Source: JADJPO01 sp963828555 (lineage in GTDB: Bacteria; Actinomycetota; Actinomycetes; Actinomycetales; Kineosporiaceae). From it: 64,000 nucleotides of DNA. Within the stretch, counting starts at the first letter, position 1, and every line of letters begins with the position of its first letter. The stretch covers positions 310,001-374,000 of the forward strand of contig CAWHEL010000004.1 in the NCBI GenBank assembly GCA_963828555.1, given 5' to 3'. This document shows, in pieces, positions 32,172 through 41,718 of the stretch. The translations under genes and the position numbers were made by a program. The notes under the pieces are model-generated. The model saw only the letters and a program-made list of their open reading frames with translations. It was not told the DNA's origin and searched no databases.

Positions 32172-34244
32172 TCAGGTCAGATCCGTGAATCCCTTGGCCT
32201 GCAACGTCTTCTGGTCATAGGAGCTCACGCTCGCCACCCCGACCGCCCAGATCACGCCGTCGGCCACGATGGTGCGTACGGGCACGTCGGCGCCGCGCTG
32301 GGTGCGCAACAGGGTGGGCCCGCTCAGCCGGGTGCCGTCGATCCGGACGGCGGCCAGCCCGCCGTCCGTCGATCCGTCCAGGGTGTGGCTCCGGTAGGGC
32401 ATCAACGCCAGACCGCCGGCCAGGGTGAAGGCGTGGTGATCGCCCTCGGCGTCCGAGTAGGTCTGCGGCAGGGTGATCTGCGAGATGCGCTGCGGCACCG
32501 CCAGGTCGGAGACGTCGAAGAGGGACATCTGCAGCCCTTTCACCCGGCCCTCGCTGGTGGCGTCCTGCCCCACGCCCAGCAGCAGACCGTCGCCGGCGGG
32601 CTGCAGGTAGGCCGAGTATCCACGGATCTTCAGTTCGCCGACCATCCTCGGCCTCGCCGGGTCGGCCAGGTCGAGGGTGTACAGCGGGTCGGTCTGGCGG
32701 AAGGTCACCACGTAGCCGACGGGCCCGGTGAACCGGACGGCGTAGATCCGCTCGCCCTTGCCCAGCCCGTCCACGGTGCCGGTGGCGACGAGCCGCTTCC
32801 CCTGCTCGCGCAGCACGGTGACCCGGCTCTGGGCCTCGTCCGTGCTGGCCACGCGCAGGGTGCCGTCGAAGTAGTCCATCGAGAACTGGTTGAGCAGCGT
32901 GCCGTCCACCTCGCCGCCGGCCAGGTAGCGGGCCGTGCCGCGCCCCGAGGTGTCGAAGGTGTGCAGCTGGGTGGTCGCGGTGCCGCGCTTGCCCGCGATC
33001 CCGAACGGGTTGGCCGGGGTGGCCACCACGGTGCGGTCGGCAGTGGCGTAGACCGTGCTGCCGGAGGCCACGACGGCCGAGGAGTGCCAGTCGGTCAACC
33101 CGCCCTCGCGCAGGTCGATGCCGAGCAGGGTCAGCGTGCTGACGCCGGCCGGGGTGGTGGGCGCGGCGACGTCCTCGCACGGCAGCAGCCGGCCCGAGCT
33201 CTGGGTGCCGTCGGACTCGGTGAGGTCGTAGCGGGGCAGCCAGTCGTCGATGGTCGAGGAGCGCACGACCTTCTTGTTGCGCTCGGTCAGTTCGGACTCC
33301 GTCAGCTCGGGCTCGGCGGGTACGTCGGCCTGGGGAGCGATCGGCATCGGCCCGCCGCCCCAGCCCGGTCGGGTCTGGAAGGCCAGGCGAGGCCAGCTGG
33401 TCAGGGCCACCCGCACCACGCCGTCCACCATCCGGGCGCCCGCCGCCGATCCGTCGAGCATCATCGACCGCACCCGCCGGGGCCGGGTCGGGTCGGAGAG
33501 GTCGATCTGGTCGATCCGGGTGCGCTCGATCCCGATCGGCATCATCATCCGGTCGGCAGCGCCGCCCATCGGGGAGCCCATCGGGTAGGCCATGCCGGTG
33601 GTGCCGAGCAGCAGCATGGTGTCGCCGTCCACCAGCATGCTGCTGGGCCACCAGTCGGTGGTCAGCCGGCCGATCGACGTGGCCTGGCCGTCGGCGGAGG
33701 TGCGCACGATCTGCAGGCTCTGCGCGCCGGCCCGGTCCTGGGCCAGCACCAGCAGCAGATCGCCGACCCGCTTGACGATGTCGGCCTCGTCGACGCCGGC
33801 CACCTGCACGTTGGTGCCCGAGGCGGACGTCGTGCCGTCGGCGGCCCTGCGTTCAGGAACCGGGGTGGCCATCGGCGCGCCGGGCGCCGCCGCGGCCGCC
33901 GAGCCCGCCGCGGTGTCGCCGGCGATGCCGACCCCGCGGGCCACGATCGGGGACGGTCCGCCGAGGCCCCAGGGCCCCACCTCGGGTAGAGCGGTGGACC
34001 GGTAGTAGTCGAGCAGAGCGCTGCAGTCGTCGAAGGTGTTCAGCGAGACCGGGGCTGCGTCGTCCAGTTCGGTCGGGGTGCCGGCGGCGCCGGAGGGCCG
34101 GGAGGGGCTGCCGTCGGGAAGGGCGAGGCCGCCGCCCCCGCCGGCCAGGCTCACGGCGACCGCCACCGCCAGCGCGGCGCCGAGGCCGGTCGGAGCCAGG
34201 GTGCGCCAGCCGAAGCGTCGCATGGTGCGGTGAGAGGGCGTCAT
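32172..34244 (-). CDS. Secreted beta-propeller domain protein (PF09826-type)
   Basis: A 690-residue protein. A basic N-terminus and hydrophobic segment (about 13-40) indicate export or anchoring. The family hallmark TNVQVAGVDEADIVKRVGD is at about 143-161. Repeated short strands with VDGD, GYVVTFRQTDPLYTLDLADPARP and similar segments form a beta-propeller. The family is known from archaea and bacteria as secreted proteins of unknown function. Start ATG 34242-34244 has GGGAG 6 nt upstream. Converges with the serine-hydrolase-like gene, 35 bp apart. Confidence 0.82.
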   Translation of the reverse strand: MTPSHRTMRRFGWRTLAPTGLGAALAVAVAVSLAGGGGGLALPDGSPSRPSGAAGTPTELDDAAPVSLNTFDDCSALLDYYRSTALPEVGPWGLGGPSPIVARGVGIAGDTAAGSAAAAAPGAPMATPVPERRAADGTTSASGTNVQVAGVDEADIVKRVGDLLLVLAQDRAGAQSLQIVRTSADGQATSIGRLTTDWWPSSMLVDGDTMLLLGTTGMAYPMGSPMGGAADRMMMPIGIERTRIDQIDLSDPTRPRRVRSMMLDGSAAGARMVDGVVRVALTSWPRLAFQTRPGWGGGPMPIAPQADVPAEPELTESELTERNKKVVRSSTIDDWLPRYDLTESDGTQSSGRLLPCEDVAAPTTPAGVSTLTLLGIDLREGGLTDWHSSAVVASGSTVYATADRTVVATPANPFGIAGKRGTATTQLHTFDTSGRGTARYLAGGEVDGTLLNQFSMDYFDGTLRVASTDEAQSRVTVLREQGKRLVATGTVDGLGKGERIYAVRFTGPVGYVVTFRQTDPLYTLDLADPARPRMVGELKIRGYSAYLQPAGDGLLLGVGQDATSEGRVKGLQMSLFDVSDLAVPQRISQITLPQTYSDAEGDHHAFTLAGGLALMPYRSHTLDGSTDGGLAAVRIDGTRLSGPTLLRTQRGADVPVRTIVADGVIWAVGVASVSSYDQKTLQAKGFTDLT

Positions 34245-34310
34245 CGTGATCTCCCGAGGCCGAGTGCGTACCCCTGGGACGCAGCCTCGTGCCGCGTGGT
34301 TCCCGTGTTC

Positions 34311-34550
34311 TCAGGCGTCGGCGGCCGGTGCCGGGGAGGGGCCCGGGTCGGTGAACCCGATCCGCTTGTGGCTGCCGTCGCAGAACGGCTTGTTCTCGCT
34401 CGCGCCACAGCGGCACAGAGCAACCCGGCCCGCGGTCTTGACCAGCTCACCGGCCTGGTTCCGGATCTCCACCGGGCCGACCAGCAGGTTCGGGCCGCCG
34501 GCACTGACAGTGATGACGACAGGGGTCGGGGTGGCGCTGGTTTCGCTCAT
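34311..34550 (-). CDS. CDGSH iron-sulfur domain protein
   Basis: A 79-residue single-domain protein with the mitoNEET-type motif CRCGASENKPFCDGSH (46-61), supplying three Cys and one His for a [2Fe-2S] cluster. Bacterial members may transfer electrons or clusters. It starts at ATG 34548-34550, divergent from the alkyltransferase-like gene, with 66 bp to the beta-propeller gene downstream. Confidence 0.93.
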   Translation of the reverse strand: MSETSATPTPVVITVSAGGPNLLVGPVEIRNQAGELVKTAGRVALCRCGASENKPFCDGSHKRIGFTDPGPSPAPAADA

Positions 34551-34610
34551 GAGCCTCAGCGTAGATGCCACCGGCGCCTGCCCGAGCGGCCGGGCCTGCA
34601 CAATGGCCTG

Positions 34611-34928
34611 GTGGGGCGCGCCGAGGGGATCGACGACTACGCGGAGGCCGTGCTGGGCGTCGTCGAGGCGATCCCGGCGGGCGCGGTGATGACCTACGGC
34701 GACATCGCCGAGTACCTGGGGGCGGGCGGCCCGCGGCAGGTGGGGGCTGTGATGTCGCGCTGGGGCGGCGCCGTGGCCTGGTGGCGGGTGCTCAAGGCCG
34801 ACGGCTCGCCCCCGCCCGGGCACGAGCGCGAGGCGCTGCGGCACTACCGGCGCGAGCGGACGCCCCTGCGCCCGGGCGGTACGAAGGTCGACCTGCGCCA
34901 GGCCCGCTGGGACGGCACGGCCGGCTGA
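34611..34928 (+). CDS. Alkyltransferase-like (MGMT DNA-binding fold) protein
   Basis: A 105-residue protein with the helix-turn-helix of O6-alkylguanine transferases: PAGAVMTYGDIAEYLG (22-37), then GPRQVGAVMSRWGG with the conserved recognition-helix Arg. The methyl-acceptor PCHR is replaced (VAWWRVL), so it is an ATL, a flagging factor that hands bulky O6-alkyl lesions to nucleotide excision repair. GTG 34611 is the best start. It directly precedes adnAB, mirroring the mycobacterial Rv3204-Rv3201c order. Confidence 0.87.
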   Translation: MGRAEGIDDYAEAVLGVVEAIPAGAVMTYGDIAEYLGAGGPRQVGAVMSRWGGAVAWWRVLKADGSPPPGHEREALRHYRRERTPLRPGGTKVDLRQARWDGTAG

Positions 34929-34993
34929 CCGCAGCACGCGCCCGGCGGCGTGGGTCATGGGTGGTGTCGGCGGCGTGTGATGGGATCGGTTCC

Positions 34994-37900
34994 GTGAGGG
35001 CAGGCATGCGCGATCGGGTCCGGCTGGTGGCCGCGCCCGCCGTCGGCGAGGCTGCGCGCACCGTTCTGGACGACGCGCAGGCCGAGGCGGTCGCCGTCCG
35101 CCAGGGCGGCGGACCGGTGGTGGTGCTCGGCGCGCCGGGCACTGGGAAGACCACCACGCTGATCGAGGCGGTGCTGGCCAGGGTCGAGCGGGACGGGCTC
35201 GACGCGGACGGTGTGCTGGTGCTCGCCCCCACCCGCACCGCCGCCGCTGCCCTGCGGGAGCAGATCACCGGCCGGCTGGCCCGAACCGTGCGCGAACCGC
35301 TGGCCCGTACGCCGCACTCCTACGCCTTCGGCCTGCTTCGTCGCTCGCTCGTGCTGGACGGCGACGTGCCGCCGCGGCTGATCTCCGGGCCAGAGCAGGA
35401 CCGGGTGCTGGCCGATCTGCTGGCCGGTCATGCCGACGGCGTCGGCTACGCGCCGACCTGGCCGTCGGCGATCGACGAGCAGGTGCGCGGGCTGCGCGCC
35501 TTCCGCGACGAGCTTCGCGACCTGCTGATGCGTGCGGTCGAACGCGGCATCGCGCCGTCCGACCTGGCCAGGTTCGGGCACCGGTACCGCCGGGGGGACT
35601 GGGTCGCCGCCTCCGATGTCTACGCCGAGTACCTCGACGTCACCTCGCTGGCCACCCCGGGAGCGTTCGACCCGGCGGGCATCGTCGACGCCGCCTCGGC
35701 GTTGCTCGGCGAGGACGGCGCGCTGCTGGCCGCCGAACGCGCCCGCTGGCAGCTGGTGGTGGTCGAGGACGCCCAGGAGCTGACCACGGCCGGGGCCAGG
35801 CTGGTGCGCCTGCTCGGCGGCGAGGGCCGCGACCTGCTGCTGTTCGGCGATCCGGACGTCGCCACCCAGGGGTTCCGCGGAGCCCGCCCCCGGCTGCTCA
35901 CCGAGGCCGCCCAGCGGCTGCGCGCCGCCGACGGCAGCCCTGCCCGCCAGATCGTGCTGCGCACGGTGCATCGCCACGGGCCGGCGCTGCGCGCCGTCGC
36001 GACCCGGGTCACCGCCCGCATCTCCTCCTCCGGCCTGATCGCCCACCGCCAACCTCACACCTCCTCATGCTCCGCAGGGGTACATGAATCGGGGCCTGCG
36101 GGCGCCCAAACGTGTACCCCCGCGGAGCATGAGCAGGTTTCGCCTGAGCAGGGGTTGGTGGCGGTGCATCTGCTGGGGTCACCGGCGCAGGAGGGGGCGT
36201 TCGTCGCGCAACTGCTGCGGCGGCAGCACCTCGACGGCGGGGTGCCCTGGCGGCGGATGGCCGTGCTGGTCCGCTCGGTGGCGGCGACGGCACCGATGCG
36301 CCGGGCCCTGGCCGCAGCCGGTGTGCCGGTCACCGTGCCGGGCACCGAGCTGCCGGTGCGTGACGAGCCGGCCGTGGTGCCGCTGCGGCTGGTGCTGCAC
36401 TGCGCGCTCGACGCGGCGCGGCTGACCACCGAGGTGGCCCTGGAACTGCTCGGCGGCCCGATCGGCGGCGCCGACGTGCTCGCCCTACGCCGGCTGCGCC
36501 AGGAGCTGCGGGCCACCGAGCTGGCCGACGGCGGCGGCCGGGCCAGTGACGACCTGCTGGTCGAGCTGCTCGAGCACCCCGGCAACACCACCCTGCTGGA
36601 CGACGCCGTGGCCGGGCCTGCGCTGCGCGTGACCACTGCCCTGGCCGCGGCCCGCGCCGCGCTGGCCGAACCCGGTGCCAGTGCCGAGACGCTGCTCTGG
36701 GCGGTCTGGCAGGCCACCCAGCTCGGCCCGGCCTGGCGCCGGATCGCCCTGTCCGGGGGAGTGTCCGGCGCCCGGGCCGACCGCGACCTGGACGCCGTGG
36801 TGGCGCTGTTCGAGGCCGCCGGGCGCTTCGTCGACCGGTTGCCGCATGCCGGCCCCGCCCAGTTCCTGGAGTACCTCGACGGCCAGGACCTGCCCGCCGA
36901 CACCCTCGCCGAGCGGGCCCCCGCAGGGGAGGCGGTCACCCTGCTCACGGCGACCGGCGCGGCCGGCCGGGAATGGGACGTGGTCGCGGTATCCGGTGTG
37001 CAGGAAGGGGTCTGGCCCGATCTGCGGCTGCGCAGCTCGCTGCTCGGGGCCCAGGAACTGGCCGACCTGGTCGACCGCGGGATCGACCCCGGGGCCTCGG
37101 CGGCCCAGGACGACGGTCAGCGGCGCGCCGTCCTGGACGAGGAGCTGCGGCTGTTCCTGGTCGCGGTCACCCGGGCCCGGCGCCACCTCGTGGTCACCGC
37201 CGTCCGCTCTGAGGACCTGCTGCCCTCACCGCTGCTGGACCTGGTCGAGCCGCCCGAGGCCTCCGAGACGGCCGAAGACGTGCGACCGCTCAGCGACGTC
37301 CCACGCTCGATGACCCTGCCCGCCCTGGTCGCCGAGCTGCGCGCAGTCGTGGTGGACACCGAGGCCGCGCGGACGCCGTCCGGCGCCGCCCGCCGTCGTC
37401 GCGCCGCGGCCCACCTGGCCCGGCTCGCCGGGGCGGGGGTCGGCGGCGCCCACCCGCAGGACTGGTACGGGCTGGCCGAGGTGTCCAGCGCCGAACCCCT
37501 GCGCGGCGTGCAGGAGAGCGTGCGGGTCTCGCCGTCCCGGGTGGAGGCCTTCGATCGGTGCCCGCTGCGCTGGCTGCTGGAACAGGCCGGCGGACGCCGC
37601 CCGGTGCCGACCGGGGTCAGCCTGGGCACTCTGGTGCACGAGCTGGCCGAGGCGGTGCCGGACGGCGACGTGCTGCTGCTGCGCGAGCTGCTGGAACGCC
37701 GGTTCGGACGGCTCGGCCTGCACGACGGATGGGTGGGCGACGTCGAGCGTGCCAAGGCGGAGCGGATGCTGGACAAGCTCGCCGCCTACGTGCGCGAGAC
37801 CAGCGCGGCCGGGCGCGAGCTGATCGCCACCGAGCATGAGGTGAGTGCGACGGTCGGGCGGGCCGAGATCCGCGGCACCGTCGACCGGCTCGAGCGCGAC

Positions 37901-38257
37901 GCCGAGGGCCGGTTGGTGGTGGTCGACCTGAAGACCGGCACCAGCCAGCCCCGCGCGGCCGAGCTGGACCGGCACGCCCAGCTCGGGGTCTACCAACTGG
38001 CGGTCGAGGCCACGGGGGAGCCCAGCGGAGGGGCGGAGCTGGTGCAGCTCGGTGCGAAGACCAAGCGGGTCACCGTGCAGCAGCAGCCGCCACTCGCCCA
38101 GGACGATGACCCCACCTGGGCGCACGACCTGGTCCGGAACGTCGCCGACGGCATGGCCGCTGCCGAGTTCTCGGCCACGGTCAACCCGCGCTGCCGGATG
38201 TGCGACCTGCGCCGGTGCTGCCCGGCCCAGCTCGAGGGCCGGCAGGTGGGCTCGTGA
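34994..38257 (+). CDS. adnA: AdnA-type helicase-nuclease subunit, with an intragenic palindromic repeat
   Basis: A 1087-residue protein. The UvrD-like motor has Walker A LGAPGTGKTTT (45-55), a Walker B-like VVVEDAQEL as in AdnA rather than DEYQD, and later motor motifs (LLTATGAAGREWDVV, AVTRARRHLVV). The C-terminal nuclease contains FDRCPLRWL, VVVDLKTGTS and CRMCDLRRCC, i.e. PD-(D/E)XK residues with Fe-S cysteines. With AdnB it resects double-strand breaks. Residues about 357-383 are encoded by a 70-bp palindromic repeat (36064-36133 plus flank) kept in frame between RISSSGLIAHRQ and GLVAVHLLG. Start GTG 34994. ATG 35006 is an alternative. Confidence 0.92.
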   Translation: MRAGMRDRVRLVAAPAVGEAARTVLDDAQAEAVAVRQGGGPVVVLGAPGTGKTTTLIEAVLARVERDGLDADGVLVLAPTRTAAAALREQITGRLARTVREPLARTPHSYAFGLLRRSLVLDGDVPPRLISGPEQDRVLADLLAGHADGVGYAPTWPSAIDEQVRGLRAFRDELRDLLMRAVERGIAPSDLARFGHRYRRGDWVAASDVYAEYLDVTSLATPGAFDPAGIVDAASALLGEDGALLAAERARWQLVVVEDAQELTTAGARLVRLLGGEGRDLLLFGDPDVATQGFRGARPRLLTEAAQRLRAADGSPARQIVLRTVHRHGPALRAVATRVTARISSSGLIAHRQPHTSSCSAGVHESGPAGAQTCTPAEHEQVSPEQGLVAVHLLGSPAQEGAFVAQLLRRQHLDGGVPWRRMAVLVRSVAATAPMRRALAAAGVPVTVPGTELPVRDEPAVVPLRLVLHCALDAARLTTEVALELLGGPIGGADVLALRRLRQELRATELADGGGRASDDLLVELLEHPGNTTLLDDAVAGPALRVTTALAAARAALAEPGASAETLLWAVWQATQLGPAWRRIALSGGVSGARADRDLDAVVALFEAAGRFVDRLPHAGPAQFLEYLDGQDLPADTLAERAPAGEAVTLLTATGAAGREWDVVAVSGVQEGVWPDLRLRSSLLGAQELADLVDRGIDPGASAAQDDGQRRAVLDEELRLFLVAVTRARRHLVVTAVRSEDLLPSPLLDLVEPPEASETAEDVRPLSDVPRSMTLPALVAELRAVVVDTEAARTPSGAARRRRAAAHLARLAGAGVGGAHPQDWYGLAEVSSAEPLRGVQESVRVSPSRVEAFDRCPLRWLLEQAGGRRPVPTGVSLGTLVHELAEAVPDGDVLLLRELLERRFGRLGLHDGWVGDVERAKAERMLDKLAAYVRETSAAGRELIATEHEVSATVGRAEIRGTVDRLERDAEGRLVVVDLKTGTSQPRAAELDRHAQLGVYQLAVEATGEPSGGAELVQLGAKTKRVTVQQQPPLAQDDDPTWAHDLVRNVADGMAAAEFSATVNPRCRMCDLRRCCPAQLEGRQVGS
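36064..36142. repeat. 70-bp palindromic repeat inside adnA (copy A)
   Basis: Left arm CTCATGCTCCGC-A-GGGGTACA (36064-36084) and right arm TGTACCCC-C-GCGGAGCATGAG (36113-36133) are inverted complements at 20 of 21 positions with a 28-nt centre, followed by GCAGGTTTCG. A second copy of identical length lies between genes at 55634-55703. Here the element is read through in frame and encodes a Cys/Ser-rich insert (SCSAGVH ... CTPAEHE) in a linker of AdnA. Confidence 0.85.
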
Positions 38258-41200
38258 CCCCGCGCGCGCCGTCCGGCCGGTCGCGGCTGCCCGACGGCCA
38301 GGAGCAGCTCAGCTTCGACTTCGCGGACCTGCTCTCGATGCAGGACACCGAGCCGGGGCGCCCCGGCGCGCGGCGGCCGGCGCCGGCCGAGACGGACCGG
38401 ACGCCGCCCGCGCGCCCGCCCGCGCAGCACCGGTTCGTTGCCGGCGAGCGGATCTCGGCGGAGCGGATCGCCGAGCTGCTCGGCCGGGACCGCCCCACGG
38501 CGGAACAGATCGCGGTGATCGAGGCCGGGAGTGCGCCGCTGCTGGTGGTGGCCGGTGCCGGCTCGGGCAAGACCGAGACCATGGCCGCGCGGGTGGTCTG
38601 GCTGGTCGCGAACGGGCTGGTCGCACCCGAGCAGGTGCTGGGTCTGACCTTCACCCGCAAGGCCGCCGCCGAGCTCGCCGACCGGGTCCGGCTGCGGCTG
38701 GCGGCGTTGCGCCGGATCGGGTTCCGGGCCCCGGGGGAGCAGCCCGGCGAGGACCCGCAGCCGGTGACCGTGTCGACCTATCACGCCTACGCCGCCTCGA
38801 TCCTGACCGACCACGGCCTGCGGCTCGGCCTGGAGACCGGCAACCGGCTGGTCGGCGAGGCGGGTGCCTGGCAGATCGTCGATGAGCTGGTCGAACGCTG
38901 GGACGGCGACATGACCGGGGTCGACGCCGCCCGCTCGACGGTCGTCGACGCGGTGCTGTCCCTGGCCGGAGAGTGCGCCGAGCACCTGGTCACCACCCGC
39001 GACATCGACGTCGTGCTCGAAGGGGTGCTCGACCGGGTGGCCGGTCTGCCGGCGAAGATCACCGAGGGCGCGCCAGGCAAGCCGGCGGCGCCGGTGCGTA
39101 CCGTGCTGGAGAAGCTGGCCGCGCGCCGGCAGCTCCTGCCCATCGTCGAGGCCTACCTGCGGCGCAAGCGCGAGCTCGAGGTGCTCGACTTCGGCGATCA
39201 GGTGGCCCTGGGCGCGCGGGTGGCCCGGGAGGTGCCCGAGGTCGGCGCGGGGGAGCGCGCGCGGTTCCAGGTGGTGCTGCTGGACGAGTACCAGGACACC
39301 AGCCACGCCCAGTTGAGCCTGCTGCGCTCTCTGTTCGGCGGCGGTCACCCGGTGACCGCGGTGGGCGACCCGCACCAGTCGATCTACGGCTGGCGCGGAG
39401 CGTCGGCGGGCAACCTGCAGCGGTTCCCGATCGACTTCCCGGACGCCGGCGGTGCCGCTGCGCGGCCTGCCCACCTCTCCACCAGCTGGCGCAACGATGC
39501 CGCCGTGCTCGAGGTGGCCAACCAGGTGGCCGGCTCCCTGCGGGCCGGCATCCCCTGGGCACCGCACGCGCCCACGGTGAGCGTGCCGCCGCTGCAGGCG
39601 CGCCCCGGCGCCGGGGCAGGGCAGGTGCAGGTGCAGTGGCACGCCACCGTCGAGGACGAGGCCGCGGCGATCGCCGAACTGGCCGACAAGGCTTGGGGCG
39701 CAGGCGATTCGGTGGCGGTGCTGTGCCGTGCACGGTCCCAGTTCCCGCTGCTGGAAGCGGCCCTGCGGGTGCGTGGCCTGCCGGTCGAGGTGGTCGGCCT
39801 GGGCGGCCTGCTGCACGTGCCCGAGGTGGCCGACCTGCGCGCCGCGCTGGAGGTGCTGCACGACGCCTCCCGCGGTGACGCCATGATGCGCCTGCTCACC
39901 GGCGCGGCCTGGCGGCTCGGCCCGCGCGACCTGGACGCCCTCGGCGCCTGGGCCCGCACCGTACTGCGTCGGGTGGTGGCCCGCCGGCCGGCCGAGCGGC
40001 TCGGCGAGACCGCCGTCCTCGACGACGTCGACGAGCTGTCCCTGGTGGAGGCCCTGGACCGACTGCCCGAGGAGGGCTGGACCGGCCCCTCCGGGGAGCA
40101 GCTCTCGCCGTCCGGGCGCCGCCGGCTGAGCCGGCTGGCCGGTGTGCTGCGCCACCTGCGCAGCCGCACCGCGCTGGCGCTGCCCGAGCTGGTCGCCGAG
40201 GTGGAACGGGCGCTGCTACTCGACATCGAGGTGGCCGCCGTGCCCGGCCGTCGCCCCGCCGCGGCCCGGGCCAACCTGGACGCATTCATGGACGTCGCCG
40301 CCGCCTTCGCCGACGCCGCTCAGGCCCGCTCCCGGCCCACCCTGGGTGCCTTCCTGGCCTGGCTGGCCGCCGCCGAGTCGGAGGAGCGCGGTCTGGAGGC
40401 GCCGGTCGGGCAGGTGCAGGCGGGCGCCGTCCAGCTGCTCACCGTGCACGCCGCCAAGGGCCTGGAGTGGGACGTCGTCGCGGTGCCGGGCCTGGTCGAG
40501 GGCACCTTCCCGAACGGTCACGCCGGGCGGTCGCCGACCACCGGCAACGGCTGGCTGAACGACCACGGCGCGCTGCCCTACCCGATCCGTGGCGACGTCG
40601 CCGGGCTGCCGCACTGGCGGGTGGAATCGGCCGGGTCCCAACAGGAGCTGGCCCGCGCGCTGGAGGCCTTCCGCGACGACTGCGGCGCCTACGACGTGGC
40701 CGAGGAACGCCGGCTGGCCTACGTCGCGATGACCCGGGCCCGCCGCTCGCTGCTGCTCACCGGTGCGGTCTGGGGCGATGGCACCCTGCCGCGCACCCCG
40801 TCCCGGTTCCTGCTCGAGGTCGCTGACCTGGCCCAGGACAGCCTGCCCGGCGATCCGATCTGGGTGCAGACCTGGCAGGAGACCGCGGACGACGGCGCGG
40901 CCAACCCGCGGGAGAGCCTGGCCCGCGCCGTGCCCTGGCCGATCGACCCCGTGGCCGGACGGCGCGAGGCCCTGGAGTCGGGCGCGGCCCTGGTCCGCGC
41001 GGCGATGGCGGACCCGCCGAACGCGCCCGACGACGAACCGGACGAGTGGTCGAGCGAGATCGATGCCCTGCTCGCCGAGCGCGATGCCGGGCGGCGGGCC
41101 CGGCGCGAGGTGGTGCTGCCGCTGCACCTGAGCGCCTCACAGATGGTCTCCTTGGCCGCCGACCCGGATCGTCTGGCGGACCGGCTGCGCCGGCCGATGC

Positions 41201-41718
41201 CGCAGCAGCCGAACCCGCAGACCCGGCGCGGCTCGACCTTCCACGCCTGGCTCGAGCAGCGCTTCGCCGCCGGGGCCCTGGTCGACGTCGACGAACTGCC
41301 TGGAGCGGCCGACGACGCGAGTACCGATGAGGACCTCGCCGCTCTGCAGCAGCGGTTCCTGGCTTCGGCGTGGGCCGAGCGGGTGCCCGAGGCGGTCGAG
41401 GTGGCCGTGGAGACCCCGGTGGCCGGCCGGATGCTGCGCGGCAGGATCGACGCCGTGTTCCGGCGCGCCGACGGCGGTTGGGACGTCGTGGACTGGAAGA
41501 CCGGGGTGCCGCCGTCGGGCCCGGACGAGTCGGCCGCGCGGGCCGTCCAGCTGGCCGTGTACCGGCTGGCCTGGTCGGCGCTGGCCGGGGTCGACCTGGA
41601 CCGGGTCGGGGCCGCGTTCTTCTACGCCGCCACCGGGGAGACGGTGCGCCCGGTCGACCTGCTCGACGCCGCAGGACTGGCTGCGGTGATCACCGACGCA
41701 CTCGCCGCCGGCGAGTAG
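38254..41718 (+). CDS. adnB: AdnB-type helicase-nuclease subunit
   Basis: A 1154-residue SF1A helicase. Walker A is VAGAGSGKTE (100-109). Further motifs: TFTRKAAAEL, VVLLDEYQDTSHAQ (motif II), GDPHQSIYGWRGA (motif III), TVHAAKGLEWDVV (motif V) and VAMTRARRSLLL (motif VI). The C-terminal nuclease (about 960-1154) has GRIDAVFRR, VVDWKTG and AVQLAVYRLAW. AdnAB is the actinobacterial counterpart of RecBCD/AddAB. GTG 38254 overlaps the adnA stop (GTGA), so the subunits are coupled. Its stop abuts that of the convergent nuclease-fold gene with no gap. Confidence 0.93.
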   Translation: MTPRAPSGRSRLPDGQEQLSFDFADLLSMQDTEPGRPGARRPAPAETDRTPPARPPAQHRFVAGERISAERIAELLGRDRPTAEQIAVIEAGSAPLLVVAGAGSGKTETMAARVVWLVANGLVAPEQVLGLTFTRKAAAELADRVRLRLAALRRIGFRAPGEQPGEDPQPVTVSTYHAYAASILTDHGLRLGLETGNRLVGEAGAWQIVDELVERWDGDMTGVDAARSTVVDAVLSLAGECAEHLVTTRDIDVVLEGVLDRVAGLPAKITEGAPGKPAAPVRTVLEKLAARRQLLPIVEAYLRRKRELEVLDFGDQVALGARVAREVPEVGAGERARFQVVLLDEYQDTSHAQLSLLRSLFGGGHPVTAVGDPHQSIYGWRGASAGNLQRFPIDFPDAGGAAARPAHLSTSWRNDAAVLEVANQVAGSLRAGIPWAPHAPTVSVPPLQARPGAGAGQVQVQWHATVEDEAAAIAELADKAWGAGDSVAVLCRARSQFPLLEAALRVRGLPVEVVGLGGLLHVPEVADLRAALEVLHDASRGDAMMRLLTGAAWRLGPRDLDALGAWARTVLRRVVARRPAERLGETAVLDDVDELSLVEALDRLPEEGWTGPSGEQLSPSGRRRLSRLAGVLRHLRSRTALALPELVAEVERALLLDIEVAAVPGRRPAAARANLDAFMDVAAAFADAAQARSRPTLGAFLAWLAAAESEERGLEAPVGQVQAGAVQLLTVHAAKGLEWDVVAVPGLVEGTFPNGHAGRSPTTGNGWLNDHGALPYPIRGDVAGLPHWRVESAGSQQELARALEAFRDDCGAYDVAEERRLAYVAMTRARRSLLLTGAVWGDGTLPRTPSRFLLEVADLAQDSLPGDPIWVQTWQETADDGAANPRESLARAVPWPIDPVAGRREALESGAALVRAAMADPPNAPDDEPDEWSSEIDALLAERDAGRRARREVVLPLHLSASQMVSLAADPDRLADRLRRPMPQQPNPQTRRGSTFHAWLEQRFAAGALVDVDELPGAADDASTDEDLAALQQRFLASAWAERVPEAVEVAVETPVAGRMLRGRIDAVFRRADGGWDVVDWKTGVPPSGPDESAARAVQLAVYRLAWSALAGVDLDRVGAAFFYAATGETVRPVDLLDAAGLAAVITDALAAGE

